A DNA stretch of 54,714 nt from an uncultured Clostridia bacterium (GTDB lineage Bacteria > Bacillota > Clostridia > TANB77 > CAG-508), in assembly GCA_944389425.1 (NCBI GenBank), contig CALXMH010000009.1, positions 1-54,714 of the forward strand, in the 5' to 3' direction. This document shows positions 25,445 to 34,528 of this stretch, one piece after another (the first letter of the stretch is position 1; every line of letters starts with the position of its first letter). The notes under the pieces were generated by a model. It saw only the letters and a program-made list of their open reading frames with translations. It was not told the origin of the DNA and made no database searches. The translations under genes and the position numbers were made by a program.

Positions 25445-26277
25445 CTTCTTTTACATATAATTGCTCTATTATTTCCTCCTAAATCTTTTTTACAGATAAT
25501 GTCTTTATAATTATCTTTTAAAAGATTTTCTACATCTTCTTTTTGGTCAAATCCTATTTCTAAAACTAAATATCCATTTTCATTTAAAAATTTGTATGCA
25601 TTTCCAGCTATAATTTTGTAAAAATCAAGTCCATCTTCTCCACCATCTAATGCAAGCCATGGCTCTTTTTTTACATTTTCATCAAGACCTAATATAATAT
25701 TTCTTTTAATATATGGTGGATTAGAAATAATTAAATCGAATTTATTTTGAATGGATTCAAACATATTTGAACATACAAAATTGATTTTATTAGATACTTC
25801 ATTTGACATAGCATTTTTTAATGCTACATCTAGCGCTTTTTTGCTAACATCACTAGCAACAATATTACAATTTTTAGTATATTTTGCAATTGAAACAGCA
25901 ATAGCCCCACTTCCAGTACATAAATCTAATGCACTAGAAAATTTATTATTATTTATAATTTGAATAGCTTCTCCTACTACAATTTCAGTATCTGCTCTTG
26001 GAATTAAAACATTTTCATTTACAAAAAAATTAAGTTTCATAAACTCTTGGCTATTTGTTATATATTGAAGTGGAATATTATTAATATATTTATCTAAACA
26101 CTCAAAAAATTTTCCTGTTTCTATTTTGCCTATATTTTTATCTGAATTTGTAATTAAATATATTTTATCTTTCTTTAATATAAAACTTAATAATAATCTA
26201 GCAATAAAAATTGGTTCTTCTATTTTATTTTCTTTTAGTTTTTCTACTCCTACTCTTAATAGTTCCTGTATACTCAT
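25441..26277 (-). CDS. prmC: Release factor glutamine methyltransferase
   Basis: 278 residues. PrmC methylates the Gln of the GGQ motif in RF1 and RF2. The SAM-binding ALDLCTGSGAIAVSIAKY and the catalytic ISNPPYIKR are present, with the N-terminal helical RF-binding domain ahead of them (FVNENVLIPRADTEIVV at the junction). First gene of prmC-whiA-hemW-dprA. Confidence 0.96.
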   Translation of the reverse strand: MSIQELLRVGVEKLKENKIEEPIFIARLLLSFILKKDKIYLITNSDKNIGKIETGKFFECLDKYINNIPLQYITNSQEFMKLNFFVNENVLIPRADTEIVVGEAIQIINNNKFSSALDLCTGSGAIAVSIAKYTKNCNIVASDVSKKALDVALKNAMSNEVSNKINFVCSNMFESIQNKFDLIISNPPYIKRNIILGLDENVKKEPWLALDGGEDGLDFYKIIAGNAYKFLNENGYLVLEIGFDQKEDVENLLKDNYKDIICKKDLGGNNRAIICKRR

Positions 26278-26323
26278 TTTATCTCACTTTCAGAAATATT
26301 GTAGCAAAATTTTATTACAAATC

Positions 26324-26353
26324 TTGACTTTCTCGCCATAAATAGTTTATAAT
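26324..26353 (+). promoter_or_regulatory. Promoter of the antisense RNA
   Basis: TTGACT (26324-26329), 18-bp spacer and a perfect TATAAT (26348-26353) on the plus strand. No plus-strand ORF with a ribosome-binding site follows, which points to a noncoding transcript. Confidence 0.75.
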
Positions 26354-26359
26354 AAGTAT

Positions 26360-26440
26360 AGGAAATGGAGAAACCACAAAGTGGTTTGCCTGGTTATATG
26401 TTAAAAACACATCTCCCGGTCAAGACAGATGTGTTTTTTA
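26360..26440 (+). ncRNA. Antisense regulatory RNA of a type I toxin-antitoxin locus
   Basis: About 80 nt from the plus-strand promoter to the shared terminator. It contains a hairpin GAAACCAC-AAA-GTGGTTTG (26370-26388) and then the terminator stem (26403-26438). It converges on the toxin gene and overlaps its mRNA at the terminator. Its 5' end also resembles the toxin mRNA 5' end (TAGGAAATG..., GTGGTTTGCCT). The convergent promoters and common terminator resemble par/Fst and TxpA-RatA type loci. Function is inferred. Confidence 0.6.
26403..26439. terminator. Bidirectional terminator shared by toxin mRNA and antisense RNA
   Basis: AAAAACACATCT (26403-26414) and AGATGTGTTTTT (26427-26438) form a 12-bp stem with T runs on both strands. 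Confidence 0.9.
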
Positions 26441-26444
26441 TTGG

Positions 26445-26567
26445 TTATTTTTGTTTGCTAATAATTACTACTAATGCAATAACTAAGGCAAACGCAATGA
26501 TAGTTACTCCTATTAAAGAATAATATAATATGTATATTGTTGCAATTAATGTTTGTATTTCTATCAT
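26445..26567 (-). CDS. 40-residue hydrophobic peptide, probable type I toxin
   Basis: Reads MIEIQTLIATIYILYYSLIG, continues as one long hydrophobic helix (VTIIAFALVIALVVIIS) and ends in KQK. A strong AGGAGGTGAGGCGT precedes the ATG. Size, a membrane helix with a charged C-terminus and a convergent antisense RNA match membrane-active type I toxins such as Fst, TxpA and the clostridial small toxins. An inert small membrane protein cannot be excluded. Confidence 0.65.
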   Translation of the reverse strand: MIEIQTLIATIYILYYSLIGVTIIAFALVIALVVIISKQK

Positions 26568-26632
26568 ACGCCTCACCTCCTCTTATGTAGGAGGCAAACC
26601 ACATCTGCTTATTCTCATTTCCTATGTTAATT

Positions 26633-26661
26633 ATTTTACAATATTATTTTGGTTTTGTCTA
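26633..26661 (-). promoter_or_regulatory. Promoter of the toxin mRNA
   Basis: TAGACA (26656-26661), 17-bp spacer, TAAAAT (26633-26638). The mRNA leader of about 60 nt contains GTGGTTTGCCTCC and AGGAGG, which can pair through GCCTCCTACATAAGAGGAGG and hide the ribosome-binding site. Confidence 0.6.
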
Positions 26662-26704
26662 TAATATTAATCATATTTCTTTTATACTCTCAGTAAAAAA
26701 TTGG

Positions 26705-26914
26705 CAAATAAAAACCCCGCCATAGCCGTTATGTGAAGAAATTTTAAGGACCTGTTCTCACAGGTGGGTGTCTACCTTGATACTCATGGGTTTCTTAAAT
26801 AAATTTAAGCATACACGCCATATCCAGAGATCGACTCCCTTTTTAATCTTGTTGGTTCTAAAATTTCAGCAATCACGCACTCCGCAGGGAAATTTATTAA
26901 CTTATTTATTTGTT
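26705..26914 (-). ncRNA. ssrS: 6S RNA-like noncoding RNA
   Basis: No credible ORF. The reverse strand begins near 26914, 7 nt after a sigma-A promoter. Its ends pair: CAAATAA plus CCCTGCGG at the 5' side against the 3' CGGGG and TTATTTG at 26705-26711. Inside are GTGCGTGATTGC, GGGAGTCGATCTC and a 6-bp hairpin ACCTGT-GAGA-ACAGGT. A rod-like closing stem, about 190-210 nt, an internal open region and a T-rich 3' end fit Firmicutes 6S RNA, which binds the sigma-A holoenzyme. The family assignment is by overall resemblance, not by model search. Confidence 0.55.
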
Positions 26915-26920
26915 GTATTT

Positions 26921-26949
26921 ATAATACCATATACTCACAGTATAATCAA
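26921..26949 (-). promoter_or_regulatory. Promoter of the 6S-like RNA
   Basis: TTGATT (26944-26949), 17-bp spacer, TATTAT (26921-26926) on the minus strand. Confidence 0.65.
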
Positions 26950-27097
26950 ATCATTAAATTTTGATTATAAGCTTTATAGAGTTATTATTCTTCTTTTTCT
27001 TTGATTTTTCCTATTTAATGTATATAATTTATATGTATTTATTATTAGACATTTTTAAAATTTTATGCTAAAATAAATATATATTGTTTAATTTTTT

Positions 27098-27117
27098 AAG
27101 TCGATTTTTGTCGACTT
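27098..27117. repeat. Short hairpin after the polysaccharide locus
   Basis: AAGTCGA and TCGACTT flank a T-rich loop immediately past the last gene of the locus. The T run is on the plus strand, so it would not be a classic terminator for the minus-strand genes. The rest of 26950-27097 is A/T-rich with nothing I recognise. Confidence 0.4.
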
Positions 27118-27123
27118 TTTTGT

Positions 27124-28671
27124 TTATGCTTCAAAATATTTATATAAATTAACAATTATGTAATTATTTATTTCAAATACTTTTTTATCTTTATTATCAT
27201 TAAATTCATCTTCATATTCTATTGTTATTCTTGCATATTCTTCCATTGTTCCTGGTTTAATATCATAACCGAAATTATTTATAAATTTTGTTGTTTCTGC
27301 TACATATTCCCTAAAAGCAAATGTTCCCCAAGTTAGTACATAAGTTTTATTATCTATGTTATTATCAAATACATATTCTGGTAACTTTTCTAAATGAAAT
27401 ATAACTTTCTTTTGTTCATAGTTTTCACATTCTATAACATCCATTCCAATTTCATTTGCAATATATTTTTCTTTTTCAAATCTTTTATGCTCTTCATAAA
27501 ATTCATTGTTTATATTATTTGTTTGTATAATAATTAGCAGCAATAAAATAATGCTAGTTATGTATTTTAATATTGTATTTTTTCTAGTTTGCATGAAAAT
27601 GTACATACATAAAAAACCAATTGTAAGCAACCATGAAAACTGAATTCTATACATTACTGTTATTTGTAATACTATTAGTATAAAATTACTTAGTATTATA
27701 CCTAACATTAATAATATGCTTACATATTGCTTTTGTTTTATAGCTTTAAATATACATATTAAAACAGCAATTATTGTTGCAATAGCAAAAATTCTAACAG
27801 GTAAATAATTTATTACTCCTTCTAATAGAGGATTTATCATATTTGCATATATCATATTAAATTTTTCATATATATCTGCTTGTAAAAATCCTTCATCTAT
27901 CCACGATATGGAATGATTTGCAAAATCTCCCGGAAACATATTTAATCTATCTAAAATTAATATAATAATTTTTCCTATTACAAAATATCCTAATGTACCT
28001 ATTATAGCACTTACAAAAGCTATTCCAATTATTGAGGCCATTTCTTTAAATTTCATTTTGTCTGTTATTGTTTTTATTAATAATAATATAAATGGCATTA
28101 CTAAAAATGTTTGAATACAAGCTTCATACATTGAAATTGCAAGTATAAGCAATACACTTGGCAAAAGTAAAGATTTTTTATTCTTTATATTTATAGCATT
28201 TTCAAATAATATTGTAGCTGCACATATTGCAATCAAGTTACTAATTACTACTGTTAAATTAGTAGATTGATACATAAAGAATTGGCTTATTAATGGGTTT
28301 GATATAAAAATTGCAGAAAATATAATATATCCCCATATATTTATTTTATCTTTTACAATTTTTTTTATTATTGTGCAAACAACTATTGCAGTTATACACA
28401 TTAATGTAGCCACTATAAAATCTAGCCAAAATGGAGAAAAAGTAGTAATATTTAGTACATTATATAATAGCCATGTTCCCCATCTTTTGGCTGATAAAAT
28501 GTATGTACCTTCTACATATCTATCAAAGCATAAATCGTCCACACCTATTGAATAGTTTGTTATTGTAAATCCATAACTTAAAATAGCAACAAATATTATT
28601 GAAACTATATATTTTTTATTTTTTATAAAACTTATAAATATTTCCTTATAATTATTTATTATCTCTTTCAT
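27124..28671 (-). CDS. GtrII-type polytopic glucosyltransferase
   Basis: 515 residues with about ten to twelve membrane helices. The extracytoplasmic loop after helix 1 reads NYSIGVDDLCFDRYVEGTYI with a conserved Asp pair and KRWGTWLLYN, which matches the Glucos_trans_II (GtrII) family. These enzymes take sugar from a polyprenyl-phosphate donor outside the membrane and add it to a surface glycan. It overlaps the upstream GtrB-like gene by 20 nt, the expected donor-making partner. Confidence 0.85.
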   Translation of the reverse strand: MKEIINNYKEIFISFIKNKKYIVSIIFVAILSYGFTITNYSIGVDDLCFDRYVEGTYILSAKRWGTWLLYNVLNITTFSPFWLDFIVATLMCITAIVVCTIIKKIVKDKINIWGYIIFSAIFISNPLISQFFMYQSTNLTVVISNLIAICAATILFENAINIKNKKSLLLPSVLLILAISMYEACIQTFLVMPFILLLIKTITDKMKFKEMASIIGIAFVSAIIGTLGYFVIGKIIILILDRLNMFPGDFANHSISWIDEGFLQADIYEKFNMIYANMINPLLEGVINYLPVRIFAIATIIAVLICIFKAIKQKQYVSILLMLGIILSNFILIVLQITVMYRIQFSWLLTIGFLCMYIFMQTRKNTILKYITSIILLLLIIIQTNNINNEFYEEHKRFEKEKYIANEIGMDVIECENYEQKKVIFHLEKLPEYVFDNNIDNKTYVLTWGTFAFREYVAETTKFINNFGYDIKPGTMEEYARITIEYEDEFNDNKDKKVFEINNYIIVNLYKYFEA

Positions 28672-29605
28672 TATTTTCTCCTATATATTTTTCTTTTATT
28701 ATATATTTAGGTCTATTTTTTATTTCCAAGTAAATTTTGCCAACATATGTAGATAGTATTCCTATTGAAATAAGTTGAATTCCTCCTATAAATAAGACAG
28801 ATATAATTGTAGATGCATATCCTGGCACTTCTTTACCTTGTATAATTGTTTGTAATACAATTTCAATTGCAAGTATTAATGCTAATATGGATATTATAGT
28901 ACCTACAATTGTAGCTATTTTTAATGGTTTTACAGAAAAAGATGTTATTCCATCTAGTGCATAACTCATTAGTGCTTTATAACTCCACTTCGTTTTTCCT
29001 GCTGCTCTTTTATGATTTTCTGTTTCTATGTATTTTACTTTAAATCCAACCCAACTAAAAATTCCTTTTGAAAATCTATTGTATTCATTAAGGCTTAAAA
29101 TAGCGTCTTTTACTTGTTTTGTCATCATTCTAAAATCTTGTGAGCCTTGTTTTAATTCTATATTTTTTTCAGAATCTATTATTTTATAAAATATATTAGA
29201 TAAAAAAGATTTTATTTTAGATTCACCTTTTTTATTTCTTATTGTTGTAACTGTATCGTAACCTTCATTTATATAATTTAGCATTTTTTTAATCATATTA
29301 GGATCGTTTTGAAGGTCTGCATCCATTATAACAGTAAAATCTCCGGTTGTATTTTGCAGTCCCGCTAAAATTCCTGCTTCTTTCCCAAAATTTCTTGAAA
29401 AACTTATTATGTTTATTTTACTATCTCTTTTTCTTAAATTTTTTAATTTGTTTAATGTTTCATCCTTACTTCCATCATCTATAAAAATTAATTCATAAGT
29501 GTACTCATTTTCTAATTTTTTTAAAACTTCTATTGTTTTATCATAAAACATTTCTATAACTTCTTCTTCATTATATGCTGGAACTATTATCGATATTTTT
29601 TTCAT
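28652..29605 (-). CDS. GtrB-like polyprenyl-phosphate glycosyltransferase
   Basis: 317 residues. The GT2 domain (KISIIVPAYNEEEVIEMFYDK, FIDDGSKDETLNKL, MDADLQNDP, GSQDFRMM) is followed by two C-terminal membrane helices (about 228-250 and 262-285). This is the DPM1/GtrB/CsbB layout. It loads a sugar onto undecaprenyl phosphate on the cytoplasmic face. Together with the overlapping GtrII-type gene it forms a glycan side-chain decoration pair. The sugar is not identifiable from sequence. Confidence 0.9.
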   Translation of the reverse strand: MKKISIIVPAYNEEEVIEMFYDKTIEVLKKLENEYTYELIFIDDGSKDETLNKLKNLRKRDSKINIISFSRNFGKEAGILAGLQNTTGDFTVIMDADLQNDPNMIKKMLNYINEGYDTVTTIRNKKGESKIKSFLSNIFYKIIDSEKNIELKQGSQDFRMMTKQVKDAILSLNEYNRFSKGIFSWVGFKVKYIETENHKRAAGKTKWSYKALMSYALDGITSFSVKPLKIATIVGTIISILALILAIEIVLQTIIQGKEVPGYASTIISVLFIGGIQLISIGILSTYVGKIYLEIKNRPKYIIKEKYIGENNERDNK

Positions 29606-29618
29606 ATTTTCTCCCTTG

Positions 29619-31887
29619 CTATTTTAATTTATATATTATGTAAAGTGGTATATCTTCTTCAAATATTTTATAATTGTTTTCTAAAAAATTATTCCATACT
29701 TCTTTATTTTCAACTAATAAATTAAATTCTTCATTAGCTAGGTTAGATATCATTATTATTTTTGGTTGCTCTTTAATTATATCTTCTACTACCTCATTTA
29801 CAATTTCAATTTTTCTTTCTTGTACAAAGGTATCCCAAAGTGGCAAATAATTATATCTTGAAGGTGCTAGTCTTTTAGTTCTAGAGTTTGCACCAGTAGA
29901 TTCACCTGATCCTCCTATCATTTGTACTTTATCTGTTTCATTTGAATTTTCTAATATATATTTATCTACTATTTGGCTAAAAGATATACTATTATATCTT
30001 TCTATTATTTTATTAGTTAAATTATAATAATTCAATATACTAATTAATACCACTGCCGAAATTCCTAATATTTTTACTAAACCATTATTTTTCATCTTTT
30101 TTACGGCATATAATATTAATGCTACAACAACAAACATAATTGGTATAAATGTTATAAAATAATGCATTTGTACAGCTCCACTTAATGAATTCGCATACAA
30201 ATTTATAATTAACATAAACATACTTACAATACTTAAATATTTTATTGGTTTTTCTTCTATTTTTTTAGCTATAATAAATACTAATGTTATTAAAATAAAG
30301 CCTATTATTAATATTCCAGCACCAGTTGTAAAATTTAGCCTCGTTAACATTATGTATAATGCATTTAATTTATCTAATATTGTTCCAGTATTAAATCCTC
30401 CGCATTATATTTAAATATGCACTATTTATACATTCAATTAAATTACCATTTACAGCCAAATAAATACCAATTGGTATTAATAATATTAAAAATCCTATAA
30501 TTCCATAGATTAGCCATGTTAGTATTTCTTTTGCTCGTTTTTGTATTATTAATGTAATAGCAATAAAAATAAATATTGGTAAAAATATTAATAAAATATT
30601 TAATCTAAGAAGTGTTAAAGCAGAACAGCATATTCCCCATATAATTATTTTTATTTTAGATAATTGAATTTTATTAAATAAGCAATTTGTCGCTAAATAT
30701 ATCCCAATCATTAAAAAAGGCATTGCGAATACTTCTACTAATGTTCCTTGTTCATTTGTAGGCATCCATAAACATGAACAATATATGGTCCCTAAAATTC
30801 CTAGCAATTTACTATTTGTTATTACTCTTACAGTTTTATATCCAAATACCATTGTTATAAACAGTGCTAAATATTCAATAAAATACATACCTGTTTCTCC
30901 ACCTAATGACATACCACAATAATATATTAAGTAAAGAAGAGGTCCTTTGTTATCCCAAGCATCAGTATACATGTTAAGTCCATTTTGCATTGCAAATGCT
31001 ATATATGAAAATATTCCACAATCATGTTCTGTCCCTTTGTTATTTAATGGAGAAAAATTTGTTACTAAGCTTAAAAATAACGGTAACAATATTAATACTA
31101 ACCCTATTAATATATTTAGTATAACTGTCTTTTTATTATATTTAAATTGCAATTTAATTGCTGTTGTTATACTTCTTTTCATTGTTTCTAAAACATTCAT
31201 TTTACTTGTACCTCGTTTATTATCATATCGTAATTCAAATGGAACCTCATCAAATTTTGCACCTACTCTACTTATTTTATACAATAATTCCATCATACAA
31301 GCAAAACTTTTTTCTTTTACAACTTCTTGTCCAAACTTATTTATTACTTTGTTTACAATATCATATTTATATATTCTGTAACCACAAGTATAATCTTTTA
31401 CATTATCAATATTTAATACTAATTTGTAATAAATACTAGCAATATCACTTAACTTTTTTCTGTAAGTTTTTACCCCTTTTACATCAGCTCCTTTTTGATA
31501 TCTTGATGCAATTACACAATCATTTCCTTTTTTTATTTTTTCAATCATTAAATGAATATACTTTGGATTTTGTGTATTATCTCCATCCATTATTGCTAAT
31601 AAATCATTTTCGCTAGCATTTTTATTAAAATAATTTAATGCAGTGTTTATTCCGCCACATAATCCTTTGTTTGTTTCATGTTCTATAATTTCTATATTTT
31701 TATACTTCTTTTGTTTTTCTTTAAGCACATTTGAGGTATTATCTTTGCTACAATCGTTAATTACTCTAATTTGTAAATTGAAATTTTTTTGTTTCAATTT
31801 ACTTTCCTGGTTTTCCCATTCTTCCAGCAAATTTCCGATGTTCTCCTCTTCGTTGTAGCATGGTAATAGTACATATAAATTTTCCAT
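29619..31887 (-). CDS. GT2 glycosyltransferase fused to polytopic membrane domain, joined by a +1 shift at CGG
   Basis: Residues 1-235 are a GT2 domain (LYVLLPCYNEEENIGNLL, VINDCSKDNTS, AIMDGDNTQNP, DYTCGYRIYK). The remainder is a multi-helix ArnT/PMT-like membrane region. Frame 0 ends at 30391 as LNIMRRI. Codon 496 is CGG (30400-30402). The +1 frame gives LNIMGGFNTGTILDKLNALYI and runs without a break through MLTRLNFTTGAGILIIGF to 29619. The joined protein has 755 residues. The downstream part lacks its own credible ribosome-binding site, supporting one protein. It has its own strong promoter. Confidence 0.82.
30400..30402 (-). other. In-frame CGG, putative +1 recoding site in the GT2-membrane fusion
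   Basis: Context is ATG CGG AGG. Frame 0 stops two codons later. The +1 frame continues for another 260 codons of membrane protein. Confidence 0.7.
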
Positions 31888-31911
31888 TTTTTATCCCCTT
31901 TTTTTGTAAAA

Positions 31912-31940
31912 ATTATATATTAGTTTATTTTAATAGTCAA
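31912..31940 (-). promoter_or_regulatory. Sigma-A promoter of the three distal glycosyltransferase genes
   Basis: TTGACT (31935-31940), 17-bp spacer, perfect TATAAT (31912-31917) on the minus strand, 25 bp before the gene start. Confidence 0.8.
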
Positions 31941-31970
31941 TATTTTGTATTAACTTTATAAGGTTTCTTT

Positions 31971-32864
31971 TCATTCTACTCCATCTAGATTAAAATTAGG
32001 TACATATTCTTCTTCATGTTCCCCTAAATCTTGCATGTAGCCATTTTTTATGTTTAGCTCATATACATAATCTTCTACTTTTTTATATTCTTCTTTTGAT
32101 ATTTTTCTATTTAGCTCTGGTATACTTTTTGCTTTTCCCGATGGGAAATATTGTGCCATAATGCTTACATATATGTCACTTGGAAAATTTTCTTTTATTA
32201 ATTTTAATACTTGTTTTGTATTTTCTATATTATTGGGCAATATTAGGTGTCTTATAATTAGACCTTTTTGAATTATTCCGTTTTCATTTAATTTTGGCGA
32301 ACCTACTTGTCTATACATTTCTTTTAGTGCTGGCAAGCAATAAGTAAAATAATTTTTAACACCTGAATATTTTTCTCCAAGCTCATTTGATGCATATTTA
32401 AAATCTGGTAAATATACATCTATGTAACCTTCTAATTCCTTTAATGTCTCAACTTTTTCATATCCGCTTGTATTGTATATTATTGGTATTTTAAGTCCCA
32501 TCTGTTTTGCCAAAATAATGGCTTGTTTAATTTGATATGCATATATTGTAGGACTTACTAAATTTATATTATTCGCATTGTTATTTTGCTGATTTATAAA
32601 AATTTGCGCTAACTTTTCTGTGCTTACTTCCTTTCCAAATCCTTCGCTACTTATTTCGTAGTTTTGGCAATACACACAATTTAAATTGCAATTAGAAAAA
32701 AATATTGTTCCAGAGCCATTTTCCCCACTTATACATGGTTCTTCATAAAAATGCAAAGAAGCTAAAGCAATTTTTGCTTTAGCTGTGGCTTTACATCTTC
32801 CTATTTTATTTTCTCTATTTATACTACAATTATGTGGACATAAATTACATTTCTTTATATTCAT
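31971..32864 (-). CDS. Radical SAM protein, PflA-activase-like (COG1313 type)
   Basis: About 297 residues from ATG 32864, chosen because GAGG lies 9 nt before it. An N-terminal zinc-like CNLCPHNCSINR motif with a further Cys precedes the radical SAM motif CNLNCVYCQNYE. The middle (YLPDFKYASNELGEKYSG) matches the putative pyruvate-formate-lyase-activating family. The substrate is unknown. Overlaps the 3' end of the DUF5662 gene by 20 nt. It is unlikely to be part of polysaccharide synthesis. Confidence 0.88.
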   Translation of the reverse strand: MNIKKCNLCPHNCSINRENKIGRCKATAKAKIALASLHFYEEPCISGENGSGTIFFSNCNLNCVYCQNYEISSEGFGKEVSTEKLAQIFINQQNNNANNINLVSPTIYAYQIKQAIILAKQMGLKIPIIYNTSGYEKVETLKELEGYIDVYLPDFKYASNELGEKYSGVKNYFTYCLPALKEMYRQVGSPKLNENGIIQKGLIIRHLILPNNIENTKQVLKLIKENFPSDIYVSIMAQYFPSGKAKSIPELNRKISKEEYKKVEDYVYELNIKNGYMQDLGEHEEEYVPNFNLDGVE

Positions 32865-33414
32865 ATTCTTTTTCCTCACTTATGTGTCTGTAATATGCTT
32901 CTTTTAAAACTTTCCCTTTTATTACAGAATTTACGCCTTCTTTTTCTATTTTTTTATATATTTCTGTTAGCATATCTTTTATTCTTTGATTTAAATGAAT
33001 ATTTTCTTCCACTCTGCTCCAATATTTTAAAATAGATTCATTGGTCCAATTTTTTCCTTCATATGTTTTAGATGCAGATATTTGGTCACAAATCATTTCT
33101 GCAACATATTTATATGGCATAATTGGATCTTTTACAATTGCAAACTCATCGTACCAGTATTGAGGATGATGTTTATTTCTACCTCTATGGTGCAAACGTG
33201 CTTCTGAATATCCCTTTTGCTCTACACAAGCAAGAATTGGGCTTCTGTATCCTTGGTAATATTTTACCCCTTCAAAAAATTCTGTTGGTGAATATTTAGA
33301 TAAATCATGTACGAGCCCTCTCCAAGGGATACCGGCTCTTACACATAATTTAAATACTATCCATCTATGTTTAGTTACTGTGCAAAAATGTAATATAATG
33401 TTTTTTATTAACAT
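32845..33414 (-). CDS. DUF5662 family protein
   Basis: About 189 residues from ATG 33414, which has AGGAAGG 8 nt upstream. A longer reading from 33474 would overlap the LCP gene. The HD-like core is visible: CTVTKHRWIVFKLCVRAG, GLVHDLSKYSPTEFFEGVKYY and LHHRGRNKHHPQYWYDE. The spacing of His and Asp suggests a metal-dependent phosphohydrolase related to HD domains. Function not established. Located between LCP and radical SAM genes. Confidence 0.85.
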   Translation of the reverse strand: MLIKNIILHFCTVTKHRWIVFKLCVRAGIPWRGLVHDLSKYSPTEFFEGVKYYQGYRSPILACVEQKGYSEARLHHRGRNKHHPQYWYDEFAIVKDPIMPYKYVAEMICDQISASKTYEGKNWTNESILKYWSRVEENIHLNQRIKDMLTEIYKKIEKEGVNSVIKGKVLKEAYYRHISEEKEYEYKEM

Positions 33415-33427
33415 GTCGTAATCCTTC

Positions 33428-34516
33428 CTATTCTTCGCCATAAATTGTGTCTTTAAACGCTTGACTTGCTTCATCTAAATCAGATACAAAATAGTATACT
33501 CCTGAAATCATTTGTCCTTTGCCAGAACCATTTCCAGCTTCATCAGATGGAATTTGTTTTGATTCTACACTATTTAAATATTCTGAGCTATTTCCAAGTG
33601 CTTCTGTTAGTATTCCTATACATTCTGTAATGTTTAAGTTAGTTTTTACTTCTGATAAAATGCTATCACTTAGTCCCAAAATTTTAGTTAATCCCATTTT
33701 TGATACTTTGTCCATAACAGCTGTAATAACATCTCTTTGACGCTCTTCACGGTAGAAGTCGTTACCTATTGTTCTGTTTCTAGCATGAGTTAAGGCTTGC
33801 TCACCATTTAGTGTAACTTTACCATAGCTTGAAAGTTTTTTTACATTACTTTTTCCGCTTAGTCTGTATGAATCAGCTACATTTTCGTTTATATAGTCCA
33901 TTTCAGCTTTTGAAATTTCTACTTCTACTCCGCCTATTTTGTTTATTATATTTATTAGTCCTTTAAAATTAATTGTTACATATTCTGAAACATTAAGTCC
34001 AAAATTTTCATTTATTGTTTTTAACGCCAATGTTTCCTTTCCATATGCATATGCATGATTTATTTTAGTTTTTCCGTGTCCTTCTACGGATACATATGTA
34101 TCTCTTGGGATACTAATTAATTTTATAGTGTGGTCTGTTTGGTTTAATGATGCAATTATTATAGTATCACTACGTCCTCCGTCTATTCCAAATAAAGCTA
34201 CATTTTTAATACTGTTAAATTCTGCTTGTGATACATTGCTAGATACTTCATTATATAAATCATTATTTAATCCTAATTGGCTTTCATCTAAGCTTTCAAA
34301 GCCTATTTTACCTAATGTTGTTGATGCAAAATATAATAGTCCTCCAAATATTATTGCAAAAATAAGTAATATTGATATTATTATAATTATTATTGTTTTA
34401 GCTTTACTATGCTTTTTTTCTTTTTTTACCTTCTTTTGTGTTTTTTGTTCTACTTGCTCTTCATTTTTCTTAGGCTTAAACTCATCATCAGCCATTCTTT
34501 TACCTTTTGTTCCCAC
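33428..34516 (-). CDS. LytR-CpsA-Psr family glycopolymer ligase
   Basis: 362 residues from GTG 34516 with GGAGG 9 nt upstream. A K/E-rich cytoplasmic head (1-45), one membrane helix (about 47-70) and an extracytoplasmic LCP domain: NVALFGIDGGRSDTIIIASL, LISIPRDTYVSV, KINHAYAYG and GEQALTHARNRTIGNDFYREERQR. The Asp and Arg residues that bind the polyprenyl pyrophosphate are present. LCP enzymes attach teichoic acids or capsule to peptidoglycan. Its position in the polysaccharide locus suggests it anchors this product. Confidence 0.95.
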   Translation of the reverse strand: MGTKGKRMADDEFKPKKNEEQVEQKTQKKVKKEKKHSKAKTIIIIIISILLIFAIIFGGLLYFASTTLGKIGFESLDESQLGLNNDLYNEVSSNVSQAEFNSIKNVALFGIDGGRSDTIIIASLNQTDHTIKLISIPRDTYVSVEGHGKTKINHAYAYGKETLALKTINENFGLNVSEYVTINFKGLINIINKIGGVEVEISKAEMDYINENVADSYRLSGKSNVKKLSSYGKVTLNGEQALTHARNRTIGNDFYREERQRDVITAVMDKVSKMGLTKILGLSDSILSEVKTNLNITECIGILTEALGNSSEYLNSVESKQIPSDEAGNGSGKGQMISGVYYFVSDLDEASQAFKDTIYGEE

Positions 34517-34528
34517 TATCTTTTCCTC

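Noticed and set aside
26768..27004. Plus-strand ORF of 78 codons
   Set aside because: It overlaps the 6S-like RNA and its promoter on the opposite strand, has no ribosome-binding site and has unlikely composition.
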